This document shows positions 43,505 through 52,091 of a DNA stretch of 64,000 bases, piece after piece. This DNA is from Psychrobacillus sp. NEAU-3TGS. Lineage in GTDB: Bacteria > Bacillota > Bacilli > Bacillales_A > Planococcaceae. The translations under genes were made by a program, and so were the position numbers. Position 1 is the first letter of the stretch. Each line of letters begins with the position of its first letter. Where the stretch lies: positions 1,185,753-1,249,752 of the forward strand of contig NZ_JAPNOZ010000012.1 in assembly GCF_029955155.1 (NCBI RefSeq), read 5' to 3'. The notes beneath the pieces are model-generated. The model was not told the DNA's origin. It ran no database searches and was given only the letters and a program-made list of their open reading frames with translations.

Positions 43505-43999
43505 TTATGCTTGTGAATCGAAGTAGGCTTTACCTTTGGAAGGGGCTTGTACTTCGGATTTTGAGTAGTTTATTTGGTCTGGCTTTGGTCGTAATGTATC
43601 TAAGGTTAAGTTGACGAATTGTAGTGATTGTAGTGTCAGCTTTTGGTTTAGGTCGTTTTGGTATTTGAGCGATTCTACTGTTAGGAGTAGCTTGTTGCGT
43701 GCTGTTCCTAGCTGCTCTTTTTCTTCGTTTGTGTTGGTATTTTCTAAGACTAGTGCAACAGTTGGTTTGTCAGTAGGAGCAATTCCTTTTGCTCGAAGGT
43801 AATCCGTTACCTCTGTTTGACGCTGTTGTTCTAGCTGAGAAATGCCTGCTACGTGTGCCTGCTCGTCCTTGAGCAGTTGGTTTAGACTGTCCATGTCGCC
43901 AGTTTTGATTGCTTCTGTTTTTTTGTATGCTATTTCTAGTAAACTTTTGTGTAGCATGTCAAGTTTCGTAAGAGATTGCAATATCTTTTCGATGGACAT
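43505..43999 (-). CDS. flgN: Flagellar export chaperone FlgN
   Basis: FlgN (YvyG) is the chaperone for the junction proteins FlgK and FlgL. The 164-residue, mostly helical protein has the FlgN pattern: EKILQSLTKLDMLHKSLLEI, then DLNQKLTLQSLQFVNLTLD near the C-terminus. AAAAGGAG precedes the ATG. It sits between flgM and flgK as in B. subtilis, which supports the assignment. Confidence 0.92.
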   Translation of the reverse strand: MSIEKILQSLTKLDMLHKSLLEIAYKKTEAIKTGDMDSLNQLLKDEQAHVAGISQLEQQRQTEVTDYLRAKGIAPTDKPTVALVLENTNTNEEKEQLGTARNKLLLTVESLKYQNDLNQKLTLQSLQFVNLTLDTLRPKPDQINYSKSEVQAPSKGKAYFDSQA

Positions 44000-44013
44000 G
44001 TTTTAAGCTCCTT

Positions 44014-44277
44014 TTACAGACGGTAATAATTAAGAATATTAGTTGCTAGCTTCTTGGCGTCTACTTGGTATGTGCCCGCATCAATTTGCGCTTTGATAGC
44101 GGCAACTCGTTCTGCTTGGTTTACCTCCACTGGAGATTTTGTTTGCATGCTTTTTGCAGCAGATGAGATTTCTAGTTGATCGGTAGTAGGTTTTGCCACC
44201 TGCTGTGTTTTTTCCACTTGTTGTTGGTTGCGTTTGTATGGGTTTACTTGGTTTAATCCAATGTTCGTGATTTTCAT
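44014..44277 (-). CDS. flgM: Anti-sigma factor FlgM
   Basis: FlgM holds SigD inactive until the hook is complete. The 87 residues begin MKITNIGLNQVNPYKRN. The conserved C-terminal region, RVAAIKAQIDAGTYQVDAKK followed by LATNILNY, binds sigma. GGGAGGA precedes the ATG. It has its own SigD-type promoter in the gap to yvyF. Confidence 0.95.
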   Translation of the reverse strand: MKITNIGLNQVNPYKRNQQQVEKTQQVAKPTTDQLEISSAAKSMQTKSPVEVNQAERVAAIKAQIDAGTYQVDAKKLATNILNYYRL

Positions 44278-44319
44278 ATGGTGATGTCCTCCCTTCTTCG
44301 ATAAAAGTGTCTACCGTTT

Positions 44320-44346
44320 ATTTCGGTTTGATCTGTAAAGTGTTTA
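44320..44346 (-). promoter_or_regulatory. SigD-type promoter of flgM-flgN-flgK-flgL
   Basis: On the minus strand TAAA, 15 bases, then ACCGAAAT resembles SigD (TAAA-N15-GCCGATAA) with two to three mismatches. It lies about 45 bases before the flgM start, where B. subtilis also has a SigD promoter. Confidence 0.6.
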
Positions 44347-44363
44347 GAGTTTTTTTAAATCAC

Positions 44364-44391
44364 GAAAAAACTCCCACATATAGTGAGAGTT
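44364..44391 (-). terminator. Terminator of the comF-yvyF unit
   Basis: On the minus strand AACTCTCAC and GTGGGAGTT pair around TATAT with one mismatch and are followed by TTTTTCG. It overlaps the yvyF stop codon. Confidence 0.75.
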
Positions 44392-44797
44392 ATCTATAGT
44401 CCTTATGGTATGTATTTTCTTGCGTGTTTACTTTTTCTCGGAATTCTTGCGCTGCTTCGAATTGGCGAAGGCCTGTTTTTAACTCTTCCGTACAGCTAGT
44501 GCATAGTTTTCCTTGTGTTGTTAGTTTACCACAGTTGTCGCATGGGTAGCCAAGGTTTGGAAACAAGGCTGGCTGCAGGCGACCTTTTCGCACCCATTTG
44601 TGTAGCAATGATTCTTCTACACCCGTTGCTTCGACGATTCGTTCAACGGTTGCCGCACGGTTTTCTCTCTTTCGCAAGAAACGATACACCGTCTCATATA
44701 ACTTTTCTTCATTCGTGGCGCAGTTATTGCACACATCTCTTATCCCTGTATAGTTAAAAAAGTCGCCGCAGGATGGGCAATTTTTTAGTTCTCCCAT
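44390..44797 (-). CDS. yvyF: YvyF flagellar-operon zinc protein
   Basis: A 135-residue protein with paired cysteines for zinc at both ends: CPSCGDFF and CNNC near the N-terminus, PCDNCGKL and LCTSC towards the C-terminus. A helix-turn-helix-like middle reads VERIVEATGVEESLLHKWVR. This is the TIGR03826-type protein found between comFC and flgM. Its exact role in flagellum or competence control is unclear. GGAGGGATCC precedes the ATG. Confidence 0.92.
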   Translation of the reverse strand: MGELKNCPSCGDFFNYTGIRDVCNNCATNEEKLYETVYRFLRKRENRAATVERIVEATGVEESLLHKWVRKGRLQPALFPNLGYPCDNCGKLTTQGKLCTSCTEELKTGLRQFEAAQEFREKVNTQENTYHKDYR

Positions 44798-44842
44798 GAG
44801 GATCCCTCCAAGTTCAGTTGTCTCCTCTTTTATATCGGCAGA

Positions 44843-45466
44843 TTATCCTTTTATTAAAGTAATTGCTTCGACCCTTGTTGCTCCTGCGTCTTTTAGTAGT
44901 TTGGCAGCATGGTGGAGGGTTGCGCCGGTTGTGTATATGTCATCGAATAAAATATAGTGTTGCGCTTCTACCCTATTCATAACTTCAAAAAGTGGACTCG
45001 CTTCTAAGCGTTCCTTTCGTGTCTTTTTACCTTGTTCACTAGTTGCCGTTTTAGATAGTAGATGTTGAAAAGGAATGTCTGCACTATTTAATAGCTCGTC
45101 GACTTGTGCAAATGTTCTTTGGATTAGTTTTTCTGGATGCATCGGGATTGGGACGACAATGCCTTCATTACCTTCGAATGCTTGGTGCAATGTTTTAGCA
45201 AATACTTGTGCCAGCGCTACGTCTTGTAAAAACTTATATTGATGCAAATAGCTTTTCATCGCTTCGTTGTAAGAATAAAGTGCCGTGACGGTATCCACTG
45301 CTCCCTCGTAGCAAGTGCCTTGGAAGTCACTGAAATCGATCGTTGCATCTGACTTTTTAAAGTTGCTGAAACACCTGTCACATGTAGAGGACTCTTTTTC
45401 ATATAGAAATAGCTTCCTCCATGTCGGGGATGGTTGAAATGTAGTGCCACAAATTAAACAGTTCAT
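44843..45466 (-). CDS. comFC: Competence protein ComFC (phosphoribosyltransferase family)
   Basis: ComFC supports DNA uptake in transformation, probably with the ComFA motor. The ~207-residue protein has an N-terminal zinc motif (CLICG and CDRCF) and a C-terminal phosphoribosyltransferase fold with the PRPP loop HYILFDDIYTTGATLHHAAK. I start at ATG 45466, which overlaps the comFA stop (ATGA); a TTG 12 bases earlier adds nothing typical. No comFB lies between comFA and comFC, unlike B. subtilis. Confidence 0.94.
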   Translation of the reverse strand: MNCLICGTTFQPSPTWRKLFLYEKESSTCDRCFSNFKKSDATIDFSDFQGTCYEGAVDTVTALYSYNEAMKSYLHQYKFLQDVALAQVFAKTLHQAFEGNEGIVVPIPMHPEKLIQRTFAQVDELLNSADIPFQHLLSKTATSEQGKKTRKERLEASPLFEVMNRVEAQHYILFDDIYTTGATLHHAAKLLKDAGATRVEAITLIKG

Positions 45467-46791
45467 GAACGATTCCAACCCTCTATTGCAGTTTGTGCTT
45501 TGTCCATTTCCCGGGAGATGCCGTGATGGAAAAAGACAATATCCCCGTCTGGGTATTGGAAAGAACGACCGACACGACCGCTTATTTGAATCAGTGCACT
45601 TGATGTGAAGATTTTTTGTTCTGCTCCAACTACTGCAACCTGTACATTTTCAATTGTTATGCCTCGTTCTAGGATGGTTGTTGTGAGCAAGCCAGATATT
45701 TTCTTTTCTCTTAGTTGCATGACTAACTCTTTTCTATCGGGATGTTCAGCGTGTACTCTTGGTAAATCGCCTGGGAAATTTTCGAGCATTTCGATGGTCG
45801 GTAGGAATACGAGAAATGGAGTGTTTGTTTTTGTTTTTTCCTCAATCCATTGTTGGAGTTTATGTGGGACTTTTCCTTTGTTTAGTTGCCTAGCGTAACC
45901 CCATAGACTGTCGAATCTAGGTACGGGTAGGTCATGCCCGTGATATCTTCTGGAAAGAACAGATTGGTTCGTTGTTTGGAGTGATTTTGTTGGTGTTGCG
46001 GTGACGTAATGAATGGCGGCTTCTTGTTTTGTTGCTTTTTTCACTGCTCGTTGTAGGGTCTCATCTGCGTAATACGGGAAAGCATCTGCTTCGTCGACGA
46101 ATACTACATCGAAAGCTTTTTCAAATCGGTAGAGCTGATGTGTAGTGGAGAGTATTAGTTCGGCAAATCCTTCTTGGTCGGGTGCTCCGCCGTATAAAGC
46201 ATGAATCGTTGTTTTTGGAAATACTTTTTGGAAACGTGGGAATAGTTCTAGGATGACATCGGTTCTTGGGGCTGCTACGCATACTCGCTTTCCCTGCTCA
46301 AGACATCGAAAGATGGATAAGAAGAGTAGCTCGGTTTTTCCAGCTCCACAAACCGCGTGCAAGAGGTGGGATTTGTTTTGTTCTACACTTGTGAGTAGTT
46401 CTTCGCTTGCTTTTTTCTGGAGAGGGGTTAGCCTACCGCTCCATGCAAATTCATGAGCGTTCGCGCCGCGGGCATGGTCTGAGTGCCAAAGCAGCAACTC
46501 GGAACAACTACTTACCCGCCCCATTCGAATGCAGTGGCGGCAATAGGTGCAATTTTGGTTACAGCGTGCGCAGTGAAATGTGTGAAATAAGTGCTGGGTT
46601 GTGTTGTGGCATCGGTTGCAGACGTACTTCTTTAATTGACCAAAAAGGGCTTGGTTTTGTTCTTGTTCTATGCCGGGTTTGAGGTGGATGTGGCCGTTTT
46701 CGATGTGGGCGTCGATGGCTTCGCGCGGGAATGGGATGTGTTCGCGAAGCCAGATGCGGCCAGTGAGAAATTGTTGTAGCTGTTTGTCCAT
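45463..46791 (-). CDS. comFA: Competence helicase/translocase ComFA
   Basis: An ATP-driven DEAD-type protein that helps pull single-stranded DNA into the cell. The ~442 residues contain a four-cysteine zinc finger (YVCNRCHN, CARCNQ, CTYC), Walker A HAVCGAGKTELLF, Walker B VVFVDEADAFPYYAD, the TATPT motif and the helicase C-terminal QISGRVGRSFQYPDGDIVFF. ATG 46791 has AAGGAG seven bases upstream and is preferred over two earlier in-frame starts that overlap degV. Confidence 0.96.
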   Translation of the reverse strand: MDKQLQQFLTGRIWLREHIPFPREAIDAHIENGHIHLKPGIEQEQNQALFGQLKKYVCNRCHNTTQHLFHTFHCARCNQNCTYCRHCIRMGRVSSCSELLLWHSDHARGANAHEFAWSGRLTPLQKKASEELLTSVEQNKSHLLHAVCGAGKTELLFLSIFRCLEQGKRVCVAAPRTDVILELFPRFQKVFPKTTIHALYGGAPDQEGFAELILSTTHQLYRFEKAFDVVFVDEADAFPYYADETLQRAVKKATKQEAAIHYVTATPTKSLQTTNQSVLSRRYHGHDLPVPRFDSLWGYARQLNKGKVPHKLQQWIEEKTKTNTPFLVFLPTIEMLENFPGDLPRVHAEHPDRKELVMQLREKKISGLLTTTILERGITIENVQVAVVGAEQKIFTSSALIQISGRVGRSFQYPDGDIVFFHHGISREMDKAQTAIEGWNRS

Positions 46792-46802
46792 GGGCATTCT
46801 CC

Positions 46803-47648
46803 TTAGTTGGTTTTTACCCATCCTAGACCCATCGAGCCTTCACCAAGATGTGTGCCGATTACAGGGCCGAAATAGCTGATCGTGAACTCAACGTTTGGTA
46901 GATTTGCTTCTAACTCGGTTTTCCATGCGATCGCTTCTTGTTCATTGTTTGCGTGGATGATGGTCGCTTGCAGTTTTGCGTATTTGTTTGCATCTTCTTG
47001 AAGCAGGTCTGCAATACGTTTCATCGCTTTTTTACGTGTTCGAACTTTTTCAAATGGAACGATGATTTTGTTTTCGAAGTGAAGGATTGGTTTTACTTGC
47101 AGTACGTTACCAATGACACGTTCGATGCCGTTTAGACGACCGCCGCGGTGCAGATGGTCGAGGTTGTCCACCATGAAGTAGGCACGAATTGTTTGTTTCA
47201 TCGTGTTTAGTTCTTGTAGGATTTCTTCTGGATGTGCTCCTTTTTTAGCCATTTGTGCGGCTTTAAGCACGTAGAAGCCTTGTACCATGCAGGAAATTTC
47301 TGAGTCGAATGTATATACGTTAAGGTTGTCCACTATTTCACCGGCTTGTTTGGCACCTGCGAGTGTTCCACTAATACCGCTCGATAGGTGGATGGAAATG
47401 ACTGCGTCGTAGTTTTTGGATAGTTCTTCGAAGGTACTGACAAAATCTCCAAGGGCAGGCTGTGACGTTTTCGGTAGCGTGCGCTCATTGCGAACTTTGT
47501 CGTAGAATTCGGTTGCGTTAATGTCGATTTCTTCTTTGTAAGTGTCATTTCCGATGACAACGCTTAGTGGCACCATGCGAATGTCGAGTTTTTCGCGAAT
47601 TTCTTTTGGGATATAGGCGGTGCTGTCTGTTACGATTGCTGTCTTCAT
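46803..47648 (-). CDS. degV: DegV family fatty-acid-binding protein
   Basis: DegV/FakB proteins bind one fatty acid and present it to the kinase FakA. The ~281 residues begin KTAIVTDSTAYIPKEI and contain KTSQPALGDFVSTFEEL, ISIHLSSGISGTLAGAK and the RGGRLNGIERVIGNVLQVKP stretch. All are family hallmarks. I start at ATG 47648; a GTG 12 bases upstream lies directly on the ribosome site AGGAGT. Its place between comFA and degSU is as in B. subtilis (yviA). Confidence 0.94.
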   Translation of the reverse strand: MKTAIVTDSTAYIPKEIREKLDIRMVPLSVVIGNDTYKEEIDINATEFYDKVRNERTLPKTSQPALGDFVSTFEELSKNYDAVISIHLSSGISGTLAGAKQAGEIVDNLNVYTFDSEISCMVQGFYVLKAAQMAKKGAHPEEILQELNTMKQTIRAYFMVDNLDHLHRGGRLNGIERVIGNVLQVKPILHFENKIIVPFEKVRTRKKAMKRIADLLQEDANKYAKLQATIIHANNEQEAIAWKTELEANLPNVEFTISYFGPVIGTHLGEGSMGLGWVKTN

Positions 47649-47703
47649 TTTGTGAATCACACTCCTATTGATAAGTTTACTGAATTAGGGTAGGAAATGG
47701 AAG

Positions 47704-47752
47704 CAAAAAAATGCCCCAGACATGATATTTGTCATATATGCCCGGGGTGTGA
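47704..47752 (-). terminator. Terminator of the lipoprotein gene
   Basis: On the minus strand CCCC and GGGG with an inner ATGACA/TGTCAT-like pairing fold into an imperfect hairpin, followed by ATTTTTTTGC. It follows the lipoprotein stop. Confidence 0.65.
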
Positions 47753-47753
47753 T

Positions 47754-48332
47754 TTATTCTGTTGCGGTGTCTCCGATGAAGTATACGCTTGTGACAAGCC
47801 ATTTGCCGTCTTCTTTGACGAAAACAGTTACTTGACGACCGTCACGATCGAGTTTTGCACCGGTATCTGGTTGTTCTAGTGCGATGTGGATGTTCGCGAA
47901 TACTTGTGCATGTGTTTTGTCGTATTTGATGATCGTTGTGTTATCAGCCGTTCGGATGGTGTCGTAGTCGTTGAATGTTTGCTCAACCACTACTTTTTCA
48001 TCCTCATAGTTGAAGCCTTCTGGATTTTTGGAAATAGTGTTCATGTAGCGGTTGATGTCTTCTTCGTTGAACGCTTCCATGTATTCATCGAAGGCTTTCA
48101 GTATTGCTTCTTTTTCTTTTGCTGGTACGTTGGTTGCTTCTTCGATGTTGCCACCAGCCATTTCGAAGCCGACTTCAGATTTGTCGGTTGCGCCGTGGTC
48201 GGTTGTTTTTTGGGTGTTGGTTGGTGCGATATCGTTTACGGACCCTGTGTTTGTGTTTGTATCTTCATTACTACTGCATGCTGCTAGAAGTAGTGCAATA
48301 GTTGCGATGGCTAGTGTATGGATGATTTTCAT
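47754..48332 (-). CDS. Lipoprotein with an NTF2/SnoaL-like domain
   Basis: The 192-residue precursor has a lipobox LLAAC (Cys19) and a Thr/Asn-rich spacer, so it is anchored on the outer face of the membrane. Residues ~75-190 fit a small NTF2-like cone fold: AILKAFDEYMEAFNEEDINR, paired strands with TIIKYDKTHAQVFANIHIAL and the closing WLVTSVYF. No catalytic residues can be named and the function is unknown. It is transcribed alone, ending at a terminator. Confidence 0.8.
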   Translation of the reverse strand: MKIIHTLAIATIALLLAACSSNEDTNTNTGSVNDIAPTNTQKTTDHGATDKSEVGFEMAGGNIEEATNVPAKEKEAILKAFDEYMEAFNEEDINRYMNTISKNPEGFNYEDEKVVVEQTFNDYDTIRTADNTTIIKYDKTHAQVFANIHIALEQPDTGAKLDRDGRQVTVFVKEDGKWLVTSVYFIGDTATE

Positions 48333-48468
48333 ATGTACAATTCCCTCCTGCTAGTGGATATTTTGTCATACTTAAGACGAAAACTCAATTAATTGGTTTC
48401 ATGTTAGATTAGGTGGAATGTTCTGTTAGTTTGTTGTATGATTTTGGGGATGGAGGTGAACTAGACAA

Positions 48469-49404
48469 TTGGTTATAAAACAATATGCTTTATTGAAAAG
48501 ATTGCGTATCCCACATGTAAAAGAGGAGGATATTCGGAAAGATATTCACCAAATAGAGTCTGGTTTGCGCGGAGAAAATCGACTATTACAGAAATTAAAC
48601 GAATTACGCTTGCCTGGACCATATCGAATTTTCTCAGATTTGAGTTTACAATCTGGAGAGTGGAAAGTTCAGATTGATTGTTTAGTAGTTACTGACCGCT
48701 GTTGCATCGTGTTAGAGTCTAAAAATATTAGTGATGACTTGTATTTTAATGAGAACTCTGATGAATTTTATAAAGTAGATAGAGCCGGTCAGGAAGTAGT
48801 TTATCGCAATCCCTATTACCAGCTTTTAAAACATATTCGATTTATGAAAGAGTTCTTCCAATTATTAAATTTTCCCCAAATGAAAGTAACAGGTGCCGTG
48901 GTATTAACCGCCAAGTCCTGTAGAATCCGCCAGAAACCAACCCATTATCCCATTTTCAAATTAGAAAGTATTATCGAGAAAATCCTACACATGTATGAAT
49001 CTCCCTCTTCTTTTAGCTTGAGCAATGAACAGATAGACTCTATTGAACAAACGTTATGGAAAAAGCAATCAACTTTTATCCATCGCCCCCTTTGTGAAAG
49101 CTATCAAATTTCTCCAAATGAGTTGATCCGAGGAGTGGAGTGTCCGAAATGCGGCATGCTAGGTATGAAGCGAACAGGTAAAGTATGGACATGCTCTAGT
49201 TGCAAGCAAAAGTCTCGCGATGCCCATAAACATGCTGTTGAAGAGTACTTTTGGTTGGTGAGTAAAGAAATGAGAAATAGAGATTTCCGTGTTTTTTGCA
49301 AGGTAGATTCTGTTTATGCAGCTTCTCGTATGTTGAGTAATATGGATTTACAGATTCATAGGGCCGGGCCTAAGACATTTTATACGCAGAAAAAGGATCG
49401 ATGA
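48469..49404 (+). CDS. NERD (nuclease-related) domain protein with C-terminal zinc ribbon
   Basis: The 311-residue cytoplasmic protein has a NERD domain (~35-150): GLRGENRLLQKLNELRLPGP, then YRIFSDLSL, then QIDCLVVTDRCCIVLESKNI. The D-x-V and E-x-K residues are those of the restriction-endonuclease-like core. Residues ~218-245 form a zinc ribbon (CPKCGMLGMKRTGKVWTCSSC). NERD proteins are presumed DNA-processing enzymes; none is well characterised. TTG 48469 has GGAGGTG ten bases upstream. It stands alone and ends in its own terminator. Confidence 0.88.
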   Translation: MVIKQYALLKRLRIPHVKEEDIRKDIHQIESGLRGENRLLQKLNELRLPGPYRIFSDLSLQSGEWKVQIDCLVVTDRCCIVLESKNISDDLYFNENSDEFYKVDRAGQEVVYRNPYYQLLKHIRFMKEFFQLLNFPQMKVTGAVVLTAKSCRIRQKPTHYPIFKLESIIEKILHMYESPSSFSLSNEQIDSIEQTLWKKQSTFIHRPLCESYQISPNELIRGVECPKCGMLGMKRTGKVWTCSSCKQKSRDAHKHAVEEYFWLVSKEMRNRDFRVFCKVDSVYAASRMLSNMDLQIHRAGPKTFYTQKKDR

Positions 49405-49421
49405 AAATCGATCTTTTTTTT
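49395..49421 (+). terminator. Terminator of the NERD gene
   Basis: GGATCGAT and ATCGATC pair around GAAA and are followed by eight Ts. It overlaps the stop codon. Confidence 0.85.
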
Positions 49422-49459
49422 GTTGGATGGTGGCTGGTAAGGTAGTGTGTTGAAAATAT

Positions 49460-50015
49460 ATTGCAAGATTCACTGACATTTTTTGTGAGTCGCCAGATAC
49501 TATGCCAGAATCACAAAATAGAGGTTGCTTATCGCAAGATAGGATTTGAGAATCGCAAGATTGACTCCAAATCGCAAGATCCCTGTCACTTTTTGTGAAT
49601 CGCAAGGTAGCACCCCCGAATCGCAAAATAGAGGCTGCTTATCGCAAGATTGACTCCAAATCGCAAGATCCCCTGACATTTTTTATGAATCGCAAGGTAA
49701 CGCCTCCGAATCGCAAGATACTAGGATGGAATTGCAAAATAGAGGTTGCTTATCGAAAGATTGACTCTTCATATCGCAAGATCCCCTGTCACTTTTTGTG
49801 AATCGCAAGGTACCACCTTCGAATCGCAAGATACTATACCAGAATCGCAAAATAGGATCTGAGAATCGCAAGAATGACTCTTCATATCGCAACATTCCCT
49901 GACAATTATTGAGAATCACAAAGTAGCACCTCCGAATCGCAAGATACTATGCCAGAATCGCAAAATAGAGATTGCTTATCACATGATTGACTCTCCAAAT
50001 CACAAGATCCATCTT
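49460..50015. repeat. AATCGCAAGAT repeat array B (largest)
   Basis: About 555 bases between the convergent NERD and degU genes are built from more than twenty copies of a short unit with core ATCGCAAGAT or ATCGCAAAAT. They are grouped in a higher-order repeat of roughly 85-115 bases: each copy runs CTGTCACTTTTTGTG, AATCGCAAGGTAGCACC, CGAATCGCAAAATAGAGG and TTGCTTATCGCAAGATTGAC, with variants. No gene fits: the ORFs seen inside are repeat translations without ribosome sites. Confidence 0.85.
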
Positions 50016-50023
50016 CTCGCCCA

Positions 50024-50058
50024 AACAAAAATCCTCTCGCCCGCGGGCAAGAGGATTT
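50024..50058 (-). terminator. Terminator of the degSU operon
   Basis: AAATCCTCTTGCCC and GGGCGAGAGGATTT pair almost perfectly round a GC centre and are followed by TTGTTTGG on the minus strand. Confidence 0.85.
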
Positions 50059-50067
50059 CTTATCTGT

Positions 50068-50742
50068 TTATCGTACTTCAACCCAGCCGTTTTTGATGCC
50101 GGTTACTACTGCTTGGGTGCGGTCGTTTACGTTCATTTTTTGTAGAATGCTTGAAACGTGGTTTTTTACTGTTTTTTCGGAGATGAATAGTGTTTCTCCG
50201 ATGGTGCGGTTACTTTGACCGTCTGTTAGTAGTTGGAGTACTTCGCATTCGCGCTTTGTTAGTAAGTGGAACGGGCGGCGAATTTCGGTTTGATGGAAGT
50301 TTCCTTTGTTTTCACGTTCGCTTAGGCGACGGAATTCTGATACTAGGTTACGTGTTACTTTTGGATGTAAGTATGAGCCGCCTTTTGCTACTACTTTAAT
50401 TGCAGAGACTATTGCGTTTGCATCCATTTCTTTTAGCATGTATCCAAGTGCGCCAGTTTTTAGGGCATGAGATACGTATGTTTCGTCATCGTGAATGGAT
50501 AGGATGATTACTTTTGCATCAGGAAATTTTTCTAATAGCTCTGCTGTTGCTTCTACACCATTTTTGGTCGGCATATTAATATCCATAAGTACTACATCTG
50601 GAATGTATTGCTCGTAAAGGCGAAGCACGTCATTGCCGTCGTCACCTTCTGCTACTACTTCGAATGTGTCTTCGAAATCTAGAATGCGTTTTACTCCTTC
50701 ACGGAATAGTTGGTGATCATCTATAATTATAATTTTTGTCAT
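50068..50742 (-). CDS. degU: Two-component response regulator DegU
   Basis: DegU controls exoenzymes, competence and motility. The 224 residues have a receiver domain with the acidic pair Asp8/Asp9, phospho-acceptor Asp54 in [13 protein letters not shown] and the conserved lysine in [14 protein letters not shown] LuxR-type DNA-binding domain follows ([20 protein letters not shown] and [20 protein letters not shown]). Length is usual. AGGAGGAAA precedes the ATG, 30 bases after degS. Confidence 0.97.
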   Translation of the reverse strand: MTKIIIIDDHQLFREGVKRILDFEDTFEVVAEGDDGNDVLRLYEQYIPDVVLMDINMPTKNGVEATAELLEKFPDAKVIILSIHDDETYVSHALKTGALGYMLKEMDANAIVSAIKVVAKGGSYLHPKVTRNLVSEFRRLSERENKGNFHQTEIRRPFHLLTKRECEVLQLLTDGQSNRTIGETLFISEKTVKNHVSSILQKMNVNDRTQAVVTGIKNGWVEVR

Positions 50743-50772
50743 GTATATTTCCTCCTAATAAAAACCCAATAG

Positions 50773-51918
50773 TTATTCTTCTTTTATGGGAATGCCGAAC
50801 AGAATAGTGGCGCCTTTTCCTGGGGAAGAAATGATTTTCATCGTTCCTTCCAGCAAGTCCACTCGTTCTTGCATTCCGATTAAACCAAATGATTTTTCTT
50901 TTACAACTTGTGGATCAAAGCCGACCCCATTATCTTTGACGATAATATTCAACTTTTGTTGCAACCATTCTACTTTTACCCATGCTTCCGTGAACTTTCC
51001 GTGCTTAATACTGTTCGTTAAACATTCTTGAACTAGTCGGAAAATGGCTACTTCGAAATTGGTTTGCATACGTTTTTCTTCTCCGAAAGCTTGGAAATTA
51101 ATCTTTTTCGTTGGATTGTATTCCTCAATTGTAGATATGTATTTTCTAAGTGTCGGAATTAGTCCTAAATCATCGAGTGCCATTGGGCGAAGATCGTAAA
51201 TGATTCGCCGAACTTCTGAAAGTGCATTTCGAACCATTGTCTTTAGTTCGATAATTTCTTTCATCGCTTCTGCTCCACCACGCTGCTCGTATGTAAGATT
51301 GATTAAATCTGTTCTAAGTAATACGTTGGCAAGCATTTGTGCAGGACCATCATGTATTTCGCGAGAAAGTCGTTTACGCTCTTCCTCTTGAGCTTCGATA
51401 ATTTTTAAAGTAAAATCTTGTTTAATCTTTGCGTTTTCTAAAGCCTCTCCTACGTCCTTTAAGTCAGATGTTAAATAGTTCATCACTATATTTACTTGGT
51501 TGACTAGTTGATCGGCACGCTCAATCATTTCTAAAAGCCCTTGTAATCTGCGTTCTAATTCATCTCTTCGTAGCCTTAACTGCTTTTCTTCATTGCGCTT
51601 TATGAGGAGCTTTATTTGAATATCGTTAGCAGTTTCGTAAGCACTACGTACCTGCGGCTCATCGTATGAGTCAAAGTTTTTTGAGACTTCCGCTAATCGG
51701 TTACGAGCTATTCTAGAATTCGCTTCCAGCGTATCTCCTTCTAAAATAACGACTTCGATGTTGCTTCGAATTATTTCTAGCTCCACTTTCATTTCTTCGA
51801 AGCTTTGTCGACTTTGTTCGCTTATAATGAATATATCCCTTTTCGAATGATCCATCACTTCGACCATTCGATCGAAAATAACATCTAACGATTGAGTATT
51901 CAAATTCTTTTTCGTCAT
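50773..51918 (-). CDS. degS: Sensor histidine kinase DegS
   Basis: The cytoplasmic sensor kinase for DegU. The 381 residues comprise an N-terminal coiled-coil sensor (DegS domain) to ~175, the HisKA_3 dimerisation domain with the phosphorylated histidine in RLSREIHDGPAQMLANVLLR, and a HATPase with VKDNGVGFDP and GLIGMQERVDLLEG. No membrane segment, as is typical of DegS. Its ribosome site AAAGGAG is part of a 35-bp tandem duplication directly upstream of the ATG. Confidence 0.97.
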   Translation of the reverse strand: MTKKNLNTQSLDVIFDRMVEVMDHSKRDIFIISEQSRQSFEEMKVELEIIRSNIEVVILEGDTLEANSRIARNRLAEVSKNFDSYDEPQVRSAYETANDIQIKLLIKRNEEKQLRLRRDELERRLQGLLEMIERADQLVNQVNIVMNYLTSDLKDVGEALENAKIKQDFTLKIIEAQEEERKRLSREIHDGPAQMLANVLLRTDLINLTYEQRGGAEAMKEIIELKTMVRNALSEVRRIIYDLRPMALDDLGLIPTLRKYISTIEEYNPTKKINFQAFGEEKRMQTNFEVAIFRLVQECLTNSIKHGKFTEAWVKVEWLQQKLNIIVKDNGVGFDPQVVKEKSFGLIGMQERVDLLEGTMKIISSPGKGATILFGIPIKEE

Positions 51919-51921
51919 CTG

Positions 51922-51991
51922 TTTTTTTCTCCTTTAAGCATGTAAATGAGTCTCCATTTTTTTCTCCTTTAAGCATGTAAATGAGTCTCCA
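51922..51991. repeat. Exact 35-bp tandem duplication over the degS ribosome site
   Basis: The 35-base unit at 51922-51956 is repeated exactly at 51957-51991. Each copy contains a seven-base T-run and CTCCTTT, which on the minus strand is AAAGGAG followed by seven As. degS therefore has two ribosome-binding sites in series, with only the nearer one well placed. Confidence 0.95.
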
Positions 51992-52091
51992 TTCATAAAT
52001 GCTGACAAACTTTATTATAGCACTTAATAACTAAAAATAAATTAAAATTACTTTACAAGTATATTTCAAATGATACAGGGAGGAAATTTTT

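Noticed and set aside
47886-48354. Plus-strand ORFs opposite the lipoprotein gene
   Set aside because: They are shadows of the lipoprotein gene on the other strand, rich in Cys, Phe and Val, with no ribosome sites.
49460-50015. CRISPR array
   Set aside because: The repeated unit is only ~11 bases, the intervening sequences are themselves repeated, and no cas gene is present.
51713-51976. 87-codon minus-strand ORF overlapping the degS start
   Set aside because: It is an out-of-frame shadow created by the 35-bp duplication and reads through degS in the wrong frame.
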